The notes under the pieces were generated by a model. It made no database searches and was not told the origin of the DNA. It worked only from the letters and a program-made list of their open reading frames with translations. DNA of 64,000 nucleotides from Pseudomonadaceae bacterium (GTDB taxonomy: Bacteria > Pseudomonadota > Gammaproteobacteria > Pseudomonadales > Azotimanducaceae): the NCBI GenBank assembly GCA_024743175.1, contig JANSXA010000009.1, positions 1-64,000 on the forward strand, read 5' to 3'. Positions 1 to 9,055 of this stretch are shown in pieces. Positions within the stretch are counted from its first letter, which is position 1. Each line of letters opens with the position of its first letter. Position numbers and translations under genes: made by a program.

Positions 1-67
1 GAACTCGTTGATCTAGGTTGAAGTGATAAAAGAACTGCCCTTGATGATTTTCTTTGCGACCCATCAT
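1..67 (-). CDS. Transposase N-terminal fragment (IS1182/IS5-like)
   Basis: Only the first 22 codons are inside the window, beginning MMGRKENHQGQFFY; the frame is open to the left edge. The MMGR(K/Q)-x-x-QGQ(L/F)FY-x-FNL pattern is what I know from the start of IS1182-type DDE transposases. A good ribosome-binding site (GCAGGAG, followed by a short spacer) precedes the two adjacent ATG codons at 67 and 64. The catalytic DDE region lies outside the window, so activity cannot be judged. Confidence 0.65.
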   Translation of the reverse strand, partial: MMGRKENHQGQFFYHFNLDQRV

Positions 68-140
68 GGCATTACTCCTGCGGATAGCACCCAATTTTAC
101 GCTAACAACTTAGTTATACCACTAGTTTTTCAACAGAATT
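1..140 (-). mobile_element. End of an IS1182/IS5-like insertion sequence
   Basis: The prpE homology in the neighbouring gene stops abruptly near base 140. From there to the window edge the DNA reads as the leading end of an insertion sequence. On the minus strand it carries GTTGAAAAACT close to the junction, a Shine-Dalgarno-like GCAGGAG, and the start of a transposase reading frame at base 67. The exact terminal repeat and target duplication cannot be fixed because only one end is in the window. The family assignment rests on the short transposase start and on the end sequence, and is likely rather than proven. Confidence 0.7.
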
Positions 141-1616
141 AAAGAGATATCCGTCTTCATCGCGGTAACCGCCATCACCAGTCAGGTAAAAGCCAGGGAA
201 CTGCTCCCAGTAATTTTCTACGAATCGATCGTGGTCACCCCAGACGGTGTGAAACGTACCAGGCGGCAAAGGCGCCTTGATCACAATTGAGCCCTCAGTG
301 TTGGGACCCAGCTCTTTACCGTCATCATCGAGGATACGCACGTCATAACCGGGCACTGGCAGTGTCGGAGAACCCGCCTTGGTCTCCAGCAGTTCAACGC
401 CGGCCATATTGGTACAGATCGACCAGCCTGTCTCGGTCTGCCACCAGTGGTCGATGATCGGTATACCGGGCAGGTGCTCCTGCAACCAGTGGTAGGTTGG
501 AGGGTCGAGGCGTTCTCCGGCAACAAACTGATATTTCAGGTGCGAAAGGTCATATTGCTGCTTTAACAGACAGCCCGGATCTTCTTTCTTGATCGCCCGG
601 AACGCCGTAGGTGCAACAAAAAAACTTTTTACTTTGTGCTGTGCTAACACCCGCCAGAAAGCACCTGCATCTGGCGTACGCACCGGTTTACCTTCGTACA
701 GAATCGATGTGCATCCACGAAACAGAGGCCCGTAAACAATATAAGAATGGCCGACAACCCACCCTACATCTGAAGCCGCCCAATACACATCACCGGCATC
801 TACCCCATAAATGGCTTGCATGCTGTAGTTCAATGCAACGGCATGACCACCATTATCCCGCACCACGCCTTTGGGTTTTCCGGTTGTTCCAGAGGTATAA
901 AGGATATACAGGGGGTCAGTTGCATCTACCGGCACACACTCGGCTGGCACCACTGAAGGGTCGTCCTGCCAGGTCTGCCAGTCCAGATCTCGCGGCGCGC
1001 TTAACGCAGCTTGGGCCTGCGGTCGTTGCACAATAACGCAATGGTCAGGCTTATGCGCCGCCAGGCTAATCGCTTCATCCAGCAATGGCTTGTATTCAAT
1101 GACCCGGTCAAACTCAATACCGCAAGACGCGGAGAGCACAACCTTCGGCGTTGCATCATCAATGCGCATGGCAAGTTCGGGTGCAGCAAAGCCGCCAAAA
1201 ACCACCGAGTGCACAGCGCCAATGCGCGCGCAGGCGAGCATCGCAACCGCGGTTTCGGGAATCATCGGCATGTAAATCACAACTCGATCACCCTTGCCGA
1301 CACCAAGGCCCCGCAAAGCGCCTGCCACTTGAGCAGTCCAGGCCGTGAGCTGCGCAAAACTGTAGCTGGCCACTGTATTGGTGGCCGGAGAATCGTATAT
1401 CAGAGCAGTTGCGTCACCGCGGCCAGCGGCGACATGCTGATCCAGTGCTACGTGACACGAATTGAGTTTGCCACCCCGAAACCAGCGCCAGGCCCCGTTG
1501 GGATCCTGATCCAGAATGGTTTCGGGTGTTTCAAACCAGGGGATGAGCTGCGCCTGGGTCGCCCAGAATCCTTGCGGATCCGTCAGCGAATGTTGGTAAG
1601 TCTCGGCGTAGCTCAT
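114..1616 (-). pseudogene. prpE: Propionyl-CoA synthetase, 3' end cut by IS insertion
   Basis: This is an acyl-CoA synthetase of the AMP-forming ANL superfamily, closest in overall sequence to PrpE (propionate + CoA + ATP to propionyl-CoA). The adenylation core is present: the P-loop-like YTSGTTGKPKG, the DHWWQTETGW motif, and YLTGDGG. Family members are about 630 residues. Here native sequence ends at DEDGYLF (codon at bases 141-143), just where the family continues with xGRTDDVIN. The last nine residues before the stop at 114 come from the insertion sequence. The lost C-terminal subdomain carries the lysine needed for adenylation, so the product should be inactive for acyl-adenylate formation. 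The missing 3' part may lie beyond the IS, left of the window. Confidence 0.88.
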
Positions 1617-1641
1617 ATCAGTCCTGTTAGCGCGTCTCAGT

Positions 1642-2148
1642 TCAGCCGGCGGCTTTCAGGAACTTAGTCACCTGTGCTTTCTTCGGGCAACGAGCCAGAA
1701 GTTCTTTATAGATTTTTGAACGCTTGCTGATCTGCTTGTGCGTGCAATAAAAATCTACTGCTTTTTCCCAGGCGCCAGGAATGCCATGCTTGTTCAGTGA
1801 AACGGTGGTGTTGACAATCTTACCGCTCACTCGTGACATGATGCCAACTTGAAAAACCGGCGTCATGGTGCCGCTTTTTTCTTTCTTCAGGCGACAAAGA
1901 ATACCTTTCACCTGGCCGTTGTCGTCCAACTGAATTTCTTTGTCTGCCTTATCTTTGCTTTTCTGCTGCAGTCCAGACAATTCTGCATCGCGCTTTTCAG
2001 CAATCTCTTTAACAGCAGCACGTTTTGCACCACGCAGACGCTTGCCGTTTTCTTTTAGTGAAAAATATTCCTGGTAGGTTTTGCCATCAATCTGGCGACG
2101 TACTCTGAAACCATGGAAACGCGGATTATCTAAAAGTTCTACACTCAT
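1642..2148 (-). CDS. Uncharacterised basic protein with arm/AP2-like N-terminus
   Basis: A 168-residue, strongly basic protein that I do not recognise. Its N-terminus (residues about 8-45: NPRFHGFRVRRQIDGKTYQE followed by YFSL and basic residues) has the alternating hydrophobic/arginine pattern of three-stranded DNA-binding sheets, as in AP2 domains and the arm-binding domain of tyrosine integrases. A Lys/Arg/Glu-rich helix follows (about 45-70). No integrase catalytic domain is present. The start ATG at 2148 is preceded by AGAAGGAACACAA on the coding strand, a usable ribosome-binding site. It lies between the broken prpE and the CoA transferase gene on the same strand. A DNA- or RNA-binding role is inference only. 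Confidence 0.6.
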   Translation of the reverse strand: MSVELLDNPRFHGFRVRRQIDGKTYQEYFSLKENGKRLRGAKRAAVKEIAEKRDAELSGLQQKSKDKADKEIQLDDNGQVKGILCRLKKEKSGTMTPVFQVGIMSRVSGKIVNTTVSLNKHGIPGAWEKAVDFYCTHKQISKRSKIYKELLARCPKKAQVTKFLKAAG

Positions 2149-2188
2149 TTGTGTTCCTTCTCTTTTTGTCGTGGGACTGTTGTATTTA

Positions 2189-2206
2189 TCGGCCTGATCA
2201 GGCCGA
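2189..2206. repeat. Perfect 18-bp palindrome between two minus-strand genes
   Basis: TCGGCCTGATCAGGCCGA reads identically on both strands. It lies about 10 bases downstream of the stop codon of the CoA transferase gene and about 40 bases upstream of the start of the 168-aa gene, both on the minus strand. As RNA it could form a six-pair GC-rich stem with a TGATCA loop, but no U-run follows in either direction. It is therefore a weak terminator candidate and could equally be an operator for a dimeric regulator. Confidence 0.5.
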
Positions 2207-2215
2207 CGCTTTCAG

Positions 2216-3346
2216 CTAGCCGGCAATAACGCCATCAGCCTGCAGCGTGGTTATTTCATCAGTGCTGAAGCCATAATCCTGCAAGACCGATAACGTGTCC
2301 TGGCCAGGTACTCTAGCGCCATGAGAAATTTCTGGGGATGTTCTGGAAAAGCGTGGCGCCGGTGCCTGCTGCATGACGCCATCAATTTCCATAAAACTGT
2401 TTCGTGCTTTGTTGTGTGGGTGTTCGGGTGCCTCAAAAATGCTCAACACCGGAGAAAAACAGACATCGGTACCTTCCATAATCCCGCACCACTCGGCTTG
2501 GGTTTTAGTCAGAAAGGTCTGGGTGAGGTCAGCCTTGAGAACAGGCCATTGGGTGGGATCCATCTGCTTTGCATATTTTTCAGGATCCAGGCCGGCTTTT
2601 TCGATCAGCAGCGCGTAGAACTGCGGTTCTATAGAACCAATACAGACGTGTTTGCCGTCTTTGGTTTCATAAGTATCGTAGAAGTGAGCCGCGCCATCCA
2701 GGAGGTTGGTACCGCGTTGATCGGTGAATGCACCGGACGCAGCAAACGAGAAAAACATCGCCATTAACGCGGCCGAACCATCTACCATCGCGGCATCTAC
2801 CACCTGGCCTTTACCCGAGCGTTGAGATTCCAGCATGCCGCAGACCAGACCATAGGCCAACAACATACCACCACCGCCAAAATCACCCACCAGGTTAAGG
2901 GGTGGAACGGGTCGCTCGCCCTGGCGACCAATCGCATGTAACGCGCCAGAAAGACCAATATAGTTAATATCGTGACCCGCAGCCTGTGCCATAGGGCCTT
3001 CCTGGCCCCAACCTGTCATGCGGCCATACACAAGCTTTGGGTTTCGCGCCAAAACAACGTCAGGACCCAGGCCCAGCCGTTCAGTTACACCGGGGCGAAA
3101 CCCCTCAAATAATGCGTCTGCAGATTCGACGAGACGTAAAACGGTTTCCACACCTTCAGGGCTTTTCAGATCAAGTGCAACGGACCGGCGATTACGCGCC
3201 AGAACATCCTTTGGCGCCTGATCTGCACCACTTAAACGTTCCACTCGGATAACTTCGGCGCCCATGTCGGACAACATCATGCCGCAGAAAGGACCAGGGC
3301 CGATGCCAGCCAACTCGATGATTTTGAACCCCGTGAGTGGACCCAT
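2216..3346 (-). CDS. Family III CoA transferase / alpha-methylacyl-CoA racemase
   Basis: A 376-residue CaiB/BaiF-family protein of normal length. The sequence resembles alpha-methylacyl-CoA racemase (AMACR/MCR), which epimerises 2-methylacyl-CoAs so that beta-oxidation can proceed. His125-Asp126 ([11 protein letters not shown]) and Asp155 ([10 protein letters not shown]) fall at the positions of the catalytic His/Asp pair of mycobacterial MCR (His126, Asp156). The absence of an obvious CoA-transferase partner favours the racemase reading. Start ATG at 3346 has GAGG about 10 bases upstream. It is transcribed divergently from dinB across a 261-bp gap. The substrate is not known; methyl-branched fatty acids or sterol side chains are possible given the acyl-CoA genes further along. 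Confidence 0.85.
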   Translation of the reverse strand: MGPLTGFKIIELAGIGPGPFCGMMLSDMGAEVIRVERLSGADQAPKDVLARNRRSVALDLKSPEGVETVLRLVESADALFEGFRPGVTERLGLGPDVVLARNPKLVYGRMTGWGQEGPMAQAAGHDINYIGLSGALHAIGRQGERPVPPLNLVGDFGGGGMLLAYGLVCGMLESQRSGKGQVVDAAMVDGSAALMAMFFSFAASGAFTDQRGTNLLDGAAHFYDTYETKDGKHVCIGSIEPQFYALLIEKAGLDPEKYAKQMDPTQWPVLKADLTQTFLTKTQAEWCGIMEGTDVCFSPVLSIFEAPEHPHNKARNSFMEIDGVMQQAPAPRFSRTSPEISHGARVPGQDTLSVLQDYGFSTDEITTLQADGVIAG

Positions 3347-3607
3347 ATACTTACCTCAACTTTGATATGCGCTGTTTCTAACTCAATAAACGCGGAGTAC
3401 AGCTTGTGTTTTATAATTTTAATTTACGCTTTTGGGTTCATATAAGTGACTGTTTCAGCTCGATTTCGAATGCCACTTAAGCTAAATGTACCCAGACCAC
3501 CAATTTGGCCGGGGCGCATTCTAAACCAATACGCACCGCAAAGACCAATTCGATTCAACGTTTTTGTTGGCCTGCGCTCAAAGTTTGTTTCGCGATAGGG
3601 TTCGCAG

Positions 3608-4684
3608 ATGCGAAAAATCATTCATTGCGACTGCGACAGTTTCTACGCATCTGTAGAAATGCGTGACAATCCGGCGTTACGTGATCTACCAATTGCAGTA
3701 GGTGGCAGTCCCAACAAACGGGGTGTGGTTGCTACCTGCAATTACAAGGCTCGCGCATATGGCGTACATTCAGCAATGCCCATGAGTCAGGCGCTGCGCG
3801 CCTGTCCGAAGCTTGTCATCGTGCCTACAAACATGCGTAAGTATCAGCAGGAATCAGCCCGGGTATCGCAGATTTTTCACGACTTCACACATCTGGTAGA
3901 TCCTCTATCGCTGGACGAGGCTTTCCTGGATGTCAGCGACTGCACAATTGCACAGGGCAGCGCAACCCTGATCGCCACAGAAATTCGCAACCGCGTGCGG
4001 AATGAAGTTGGCATCACCATCTCCGCCGGCATCGCGCCTAACAAATTTCTGGCTAAGATTGCATCGGATTGGAATAAACCCGACGGTCAATTCACGGTGA
4101 CGCCGGATGACGTTGCCGATTTTGTCGAACAATTGCCTGTGGAAAAACTGTTTGGCGTGGGCACAGTCACCGCCAAAAAAATGGCGCGACTGGGTCTGCT
4201 GACCTGTGGCGATCTGCGTGCGCAACCCATTACCGAATTAACCCGCCACTTTGGTAAATTTGGCATACGTCTGTTTGAGTTGAGTCGCGGCATTGACGAA
4301 CGGGAAGTTAAAACCCATCGCAAACGCAAGTCGCTTTCAGCAGAGCGCACCTACGCGCAGGATCTACCCGACCAGCAGGCGTGCCTGGAAGCACTCGTTT
4401 TACTGGTTGCAGAACTGGAAGCCCGCATTAAACGCGCCAACTGTCGCAACCAGATAGCCGGACGCTTTATGAAAGTACGCTTTACCGGATTTGAAACAAC
4501 CACCGTTGCCAGTACAGGTTTCACTACCAGCGTAAATGACTACGAACAGTTATTCTCCACCGCCTGGCAACGTCAGGCTAAACCGGTTCGTTTGCTGGGC
4601 GTGGGGGTGAAACTGAAAAGCACAAATGACACAGATCAGCTGGGGCTGTTCGACAACCTCGCGGATGAGCCGCAGATTACTTAG
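3608..4684 (+). CDS. dinB: DNA polymerase IV
   Basis: A Y-family translesion polymerase of 358 residues. The catalytic carboxylates are Asp8 (HCDCDSFYASVEM) and Asp103-Glu104 (SLDEAFLDVS), the same numbering as E. coli Pol IV. The steric-gate region reads S-F-Y-A. The C-terminus contains QLGLF, a canonical beta-clamp-binding motif, ten residues before the end, so the protein appears complete. ATG at 3608 is preceded by AGGG at a seven-base spacing. I looked for a LexA box (CTGT-N8-ACAG) upstream and found none, so SOS control is not visible here. The stop codon overlaps that of the convergent ABC transporter gene by 4 bp. Confidence 0.95.
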   Translation: MRKIIHCDCDSFYASVEMRDNPALRDLPIAVGGSPNKRGVVATCNYKARAYGVHSAMPMSQALRACPKLVIVPTNMRKYQQESARVSQIFHDFTHLVDPLSLDEAFLDVSDCTIAQGSATLIATEIRNRVRNEVGITISAGIAPNKFLAKIASDWNKPDGQFTVTPDDVADFVEQLPVEKLFGVGTVTAKKMARLGLLTCGDLRAQPITELTRHFGKFGIRLFELSRGIDEREVKTHRKRKSLSAERTYAQDLPDQQACLEALVLLVAELEARIKRANCRNQIAGRFMKVRFTGFETTTVASTGFTTSVNDYEQLFSTAWQRQAKPVRLLGVGVKLKSTNDTDQLGLFDNLADEPQIT

Positions 4685-6480
4685 GCAGCAAACTGCATTT
4701 GTGCAAACCGGGCGTATAACGCCGAGGAGCTCAGCAGTTGATCATGCGTACCACTGCCCACCACCCGGCCGCTCTCCAGCACCAGAATTCGATCTGCCTG
4801 CCGCACTGTCGACAGCCGGTGTGCAATCACCAGAATAGTCATGCGGCCTTTCAGCCCATCAATGCTCAAACGAATATGGTTCTCGCTTTCTGCATCCAGG
4901 GCGCTGGTTGCTTCATCAAGCAACAGTACCGCAGGTTTTGACAGCAATGCCCGCGCTATTGCCAGGCGTTGGCGCTGTCCACCAGACAGACCCACACCAC
5001 CCTCGCCTACCCTGGTATCAAGTCCGGCCGCTAAATTTGAAACAAACTGCTCAGCATAAGCCAGTTGCAGCGCTTCAGCGATTTCAGCATCAGTGGCGTC
5101 GGGATTGGCATACAACAGGTTGTCCCGCAGCGTACCGGCAAACAGCACAGGATCCTGAGGCACAAAACCCACGGTCTGGCGCAGATCCTGCAATTTGAGT
5201 TCTGTGATGTCTGTACCGTTCACCTCAATGTGCCCTGCTGTCGGGTCATAGAAACGTTCGATCAGATCAAATACGGTACTTTTCCCTGCACCTGAGGGAC
5301 CGACCAACGCGAGCATTTCACCCGGTGACGTATTAAAACTGACGTTGTGCAGTACCTGCTCGCCGGGTCGTGTTGGATAGCTGAAGCTGACGTCCACAAA
5401 ACTCAGACCCACATCTTCGTTCTGCAGCAACGTGGGACTTTCAACTTCCGTAATCTGACTGGGTGATTCCAACAGTTCAACCAACCTTTCCGTTGCGCCC
5501 GCAGCGCGCTGCAGATCAGACAACACCTCACTGATCGCGCCAACGGAACCCGCCACAATGAACGCATAGAAAATAAACGCTGCAAGCTCCCCAGCGGAAG
5601 TCTGGCCCGCCAACACATCCTGCCCGCCTACCCATAACATAGTCGCGACTGCACCAAATACCAGCAGCATGACGATGGCAACAAGAAACGAACGCTGACG
5701 AATACGTTGCACCGAAACCACAAACGCCTCATCCACACGATCGGCAAAAGCCACCTCATCTGCTTCCTGATGGTTAAACGACTGCACAATTTTGATGTGT
5801 CGTAAAGATTCGCCAGCGTAGCTGCCCACATCGGCCAGGCGATCCTGGGAGGTGCGTGACAGTTTGCGCACCCGACGGCCGAACAGGATCACCGGAATCA
5901 CTACAAAGGGGACACTTGCCAGTACGATCAGCGACAGTTTTGCGTTAGTTATGAACAGCAGAATCACACCGCCGATAAACATCAGGATGTTACGCAAAGC
6001 AATCGAGACAGAAGAACCGATCACCGTCTGCAACAGTGTCGTATCTGTGGTGATGCGAGACTGGATTTCACTGGGTGCATTGATTTCGAAGAAGCCTGGA
6101 TGCAGATGTACCAGGTGACTGTAAACTGCAGTGCGGATATCAGCACTGATTCGCTCTCCAACCCAGGAGACAAAATAGAAGCGGACAAACGTTCCAATAG
6201 TCAGCACCAGAACAAACGCCGCAAACAGACTTAACGAATTGACAAGAACGTCAGCATCACCGCTGGCAAAGCCACTGTCTATAACCAGCCGTATGCCCTG
6301 TCCCAGAGACAACGTTGCCCCTGCTGTCACGACCAGAGCGATACTGGCGTATATGACCTGAGCACGATACGGACGCAGAAATGCCAGCGCAGGGTGTAAC
6401 CGACGCAGATCTTTGCTGCCGCCTCTATCTAATCCATCTTCCATGGGCGGCATTATGGCTGGCTGCACCGCAACTTGCAC
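4681..6480 (-). CDS. ABC exporter, fused permease and ATPase (MsbA-related)
   Basis: A 599-residue half-transporter of the type I exporter fold that should work as a homodimer in the inner membrane. Six transmembrane helices occupy about residues 40-325. The nucleotide-binding domain follows: Walker A GPSGAGKS at 394-401, signature LSGGQ at 498-502, Walker B and catalytic Glu in LLLDEA at 519-524, switch His554 in IAHRLST. It resembles the MsbA-related group often annotated as lipid or multidrug exporters. Substrate cannot be deduced from the sequence. It is convergent with dinB, with stop codons interlocked by 4 bp, so transcripts of the two genes would be antisense at their ends. Confidence 0.9.
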   Translation of the reverse strand: MQVAVQPAIMPPMEDGLDRGGSKDLRRLHPALAFLRPYRAQVIYASIALVVTAGATLSLGQGIRLVIDSGFASGDADVLVNSLSLFAAFVLVLTIGTFVRFYFVSWVGERISADIRTAVYSHLVHLHPGFFEINAPSEIQSRITTDTTLLQTVIGSSVSIALRNILMFIGGVILLFITNAKLSLIVLASVPFVVIPVILFGRRVRKLSRTSQDRLADVGSYAGESLRHIKIVQSFNHQEADEVAFADRVDEAFVVSVQRIRQRSFLVAIVMLLVFGAVATMLWVGGQDVLAGQTSAGELAAFIFYAFIVAGSVGAISEVLSDLQRAAGATERLVELLESPSQITEVESPTLLQNEDVGLSFVDVSFSYPTRPGEQVLHNVSFNTSPGEMLALVGPSGAGKSTVFDLIERFYDPTAGHIEVNGTDITELKLQDLRQTVGFVPQDPVLFAGTLRDNLLYANPDATDAEIAEALQLAYAEQFVSNLAAGLDTRVGEGGVGLSGGQRQRLAIARALLSKPAVLLLDEATSALDAESENHIRLSIDGLKGRMTILVIAHRLSTVRQADRILVLESGRVVGSGTHDQLLSSSALYARFAQMQFAA

Positions 6481-6571
6481 GAAGCAAGACCGCGTTAAGC
6501 CCTCTCATTGAGCACAGCAGGAAATATCGCTAAGGTGCCCAGCTTGTTACGTAACTCTATGAGTGCAAGCT

Positions 6572-7228
6572 ATGGCTGAACAACTCGAATGTCTGACCGT
6601 TGAAACCGGCGACGACCCCGCCGGCTGTGTGATCTGGCTGCATGGACTGGGTGCGGATGCTTCAGATTTCGAACCCATAGTGCCGATGCTTGCGCTGAAT
6701 CAGAATCTTAAGTTTATCTTTCCCAACGCACCCATTCGCCCGATTACCATCAACGGTGGCGCGGAAATGCGCGGTTGGTATGACATCGACCCAGGCGCGC
6801 CGCTGGCCGGCGGCGAAGATATCGAGGCGTCTGCAGCAGGCATTGCTGCCCTGGTAGAGGCTGAAGTTGAAGCAGGCATGCCGACAAAGCAGATCGCTTT
6901 AGCAGGGTTCTCCCAGGGTGGGGTTATCGCTCTGCATCTGGGGCTGGCGTACGCCCATAAGCTGGCCGGAATCATGGCCTTATCCACTTACCTGCACGAT
7001 CATGAAAACATTGCCAGTCGGCTCGATTTTGCTAACGTCGAAACACCCATTTTCATGGCACACGGTTTATCTGATCCTATGATCCCCATCACCCGGGCCA
7101 TCACCGCCAGAGAAACGTTGCTGGGTTTGAACTACACCGTCGAGTGGCACGAGTACGCCATGGGACACCAGGTCTGCCCCCAGGAAATACAAGATGTTGC
7201 AACGTGGCTGAACCAGATTTTTCCCTGA
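6572..7228 (+). CDS. Carboxylesterase/phospholipase of the alpha/beta-hydrolase fold
   Basis: About 218 residues, resembling the small acyl-protein-thioesterase/carboxylesterase II family (PF02230). Seen: the oxyanion-hole segment WLHGLGADASDF, nucleophile motif GFSQGG, acid in HGLSDPMIP and His in MGHQVCP, making a full Ser-Asp-His triad. Cytoplasmic, with no signal peptide. I chose the ATG at 6572; a GTG nine bases upstream (6563) is also open, and neither has a strong ribosome-binding site. The 3' end overlaps the start of miaE, suggesting translational coupling. The natural ester substrate is unknown. Confidence 0.87.
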   Translation: MAEQLECLTVETGDDPAGCVIWLHGLGADASDFEPIVPMLALNQNLKFIFPNAPIRPITINGGAEMRGWYDIDPGAPLAGGEDIEASAAGIAALVEAEVEAGMPTKQIALAGFSQGGVIALHLGLAYAHKLAGIMALSTYLHDHENIASRLDFANVETPIFMAHGLSDPMIPITRAITARETLLGLNYTVEWHEYAMGHQVCPQEIQDVATWLNQIFP

Positions 7229-7797
7229 TCGAGCCGCTCGAGCCAAGCCCCGGCGCCTGGTTGGATAAGGTCCTGGCAGACTTCGACTGTTTCCTCGCTG
7301 ATCACGCCTCGTGCGAGAAAAAGGCTTCGGGAATGGCCATGAGCATGGCTTCTCATTACCCGGACAAGCCGGAGCTGCTCAGCGCTATGGCTGACCTTGC
7401 AGTTGAGGAATTGAGCCACTATCGCGAGGTTATTCGACTGATGTTACAGCGCGGAGTCAGCCCAACCCCGGACACCAAAGACGCCTATGTCAATGCTTTG
7501 AACCGATTGGTGCGCAAAGGTACGGACGTGTTTTTAATGGACCGCCTGCTCCTGGGCGCCATTGTAGAACGGCGGGGTGCTGAGCGATTCGCCTGCATTG
7601 CAGCAGCTGTGACCGATCCCATGCTGCAGAAGTTTTACCAGGCTATTGCGGCCAGCGAAGCTCGGCACTGGACGTTGTTTTACACCCTCGCCTGGAACCA
7701 TTGTGATCAGCAGGATGTCGCCGACCGGTTTCAGGCATTGACCACCATTGAAGCGCAGATCATGTTGGATTTACCGTACCGCGCAGCCCTGCACTGA
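7204..7797 (+). CDS. miaE: tRNA-(ms2io6A37) hydroxylase
   Basis: MiaE is a ferritin-like di-iron mono-oxygenase that hydroxylates the isopentenyl group of 2-methylthio-N6-isopentenyladenosine at tRNA position 37, after MiaA and MiaB. The expected carboxylate/His ligand motifs are visible: E in CEKKASGMAM, EELSHYREV, and EARHWTLFY. The GTG at 7204 gives 197 residues, the usual family length. The frame is open further upstream, but that segment lies inside the esterase gene and shows no family similarity. The 25-bp overlap with the esterase and the 4-base gap to the next gene point to a polycistronic message. Confidence 0.9.
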   Translation: MAEPDFSLIEPLEPSPGAWLDKVLADFDCFLADHASCEKKASGMAMSMASHYPDKPELLSAMADLAVEELSHYREVIRLMLQRGVSPTPDTKDAYVNALNRLVRKGTDVFLMDRLLLGAIVERRGAERFACIAAAVTDPMLQKFYQAIAASEARHWTLFYTLAWNHCDQQDVADRFQALTTIEAQIMLDLPYRAALH

Positions 7798-7801
7798 ATC
7801 C

Positions 7802-8950
7802 ATGAAAAAAGTGACCTCTTCGCACACCGCCGTATCGCGATACCTGAACGGCTACGCCGAATCGATAGCACCAGATCCGCCCGGGCAATGTTACGAATTC
7901 GCCCTCATTGTGCCGATGTTTGACGAACAGCCTGATGCTCTGGCACAACTGCTGCAGCACAATGCCCACCTTAACATTCTGCTTATCGCGGTCATCAACG
8001 CACCGCAAAAAGCCTCTTGCGACGAGCTTGAGCGCACCAGGTCGCTGCTGCAGACAGTACAATCTCTGTGCCCGGTGGACTATTGGCTGATTGATGCCGT
8101 TAGCCAACCGTTACCAACCCGGCAGGCGGTGGGTCTGGCTCGAAAGATGGGCAACGACGCCGCCTGCTTTTTATGGACAGCAGGACAGCTTGCCAGCCCA
8201 TGGTTGTATCAATGTGATGCTGACAGTGTGTTACCGGCAAACTACTTTTCCACAGCGCTGCCGGATCGTGGTGCTGTGGTATTTGCTCACCATCACACCA
8301 GCGATGATCCACTGTTGCAGAAAGCCGCTGCGCTCTATGAGCAGCACATGCACCACTACGTCCGCGGGCTGCAGCAAGCCGGATCCCCATACGCCTATCC
8401 AACACTGGGCAGCACCATGGCCATTCACATACAGGACTACGCCCTGGTGCGGGGATTTCCGAAGCGCAGTGCTGCAGAAGATTTTTATCTGCTCAACAAG
8501 ATTGCCAAAATCAGTCAGGTCATCTGTAAACCTGAGGTGACGGTCAATGTTCAGGCGCGCCTTTCCCAGCGAGTGCCCTTTGGTACCGGACCTGCACTGG
8601 AGAAAATTATTCAGGGTCTCGAGCACGACCCAAGCGGTGCTTTTTACGAAACGTATCATCCTGACAGTTTCAAACTGCTCTCCAACGCACTGCAGACGCT
8701 GCAGGCAATTGCTGCAGGTGGCGAACCCGCCGATGATCGTGCTGGCGATTTACTGCGCGCGCTGGGCATCAAAGAGCTCTTGCCAAAGCTGCGCAGCAAA
8801 TACCCAACAGCCGAGCAAAGAACTGTTGTACTCACACAGTGGTTTGACGCGGGTAAAACCCTGCGCTTCATCCATCTGGCGCGAAAATATCATGCGGACA
8901 TTTCACTGAGTGAAGTAACCGCCAACCCTGAGTGGGCGTACGGTTTGTGA
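7802..8950 (+). CDS. GT-A fold glycosyltransferase-like protein
   Basis: A 382-residue cytosolic protein. The N-terminal part has the layout of a family 2 glycosyltransferase: EFALIVPMFDEQPDAL at the nucleotide-binding start, a DAD motif (YQCDADSVLP) where metal-binding DxD is expected, and an acidic AEDFYLLNKI where the catalytic base usually lies. Between them is GSPYAYPTLGSTMAIHI, reminiscent of acceptor-loop regions. It has no membrane helices, unlike processive synthases. ATG at 7802 follows the miaE stop by four bases; the frame is open upstream only inside miaE. Donor and acceptor are unknown. Close pairing with miaE does not suggest a cell-surface role, so the function is open. Confidence 0.7.
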   Translation: MKKVTSSHTAVSRYLNGYAESIAPDPPGQCYEFALIVPMFDEQPDALAQLLQHNAHLNILLIAVINAPQKASCDELERTRSLLQTVQSLCPVDYWLIDAVSQPLPTRQAVGLARKMGNDAACFLWTAGQLASPWLYQCDADSVLPANYFSTALPDRGAVVFAHHHTSDDPLLQKAAALYEQHMHHYVRGLQQAGSPYAYPTLGSTMAIHIQDYALVRGFPKRSAAEDFYLLNKIAKISQVICKPEVTVNVQARLSQRVPFGTGPALEKIIQGLEHDPSGAFYETYHPDSFKLLSNALQTLQAIAAGGEPADDRAGDLLRALGIKELLPKLRSKYPTAEQRTVVLTQWFDAGKTLRFIHLARKYHADISLSEVTANPEWAYGL

Positions 8951-9055
8951 ATTAAGTACAGCCTTAATGTGTCGCACTTCACACTCTGCTCAGGCACCAC
9001 TAAATGCCAGACACATTCCCACGTACACTGGGCTATAGCGACAAAAGGATGTGCT

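Noticed and set aside
1011-1667. 218-codon open frame on the plus strand
   Set aside because: Lies antisense within prpE, has no ribosome-binding site and no recognisable product; a shadow frame of a well-supported gene.
3347-3607. LexA box upstream of dinB
   Set aside because: No CTGT-N8-ACAG match; CTGT and ACAG occur (3372, 3399) but too far apart.
7802-8950. Longer GT2-like protein starting at 7748
   Set aside because: The extra 18 codons lie inside miaE; the ATG at 7802 after the miaE stop is the better start.
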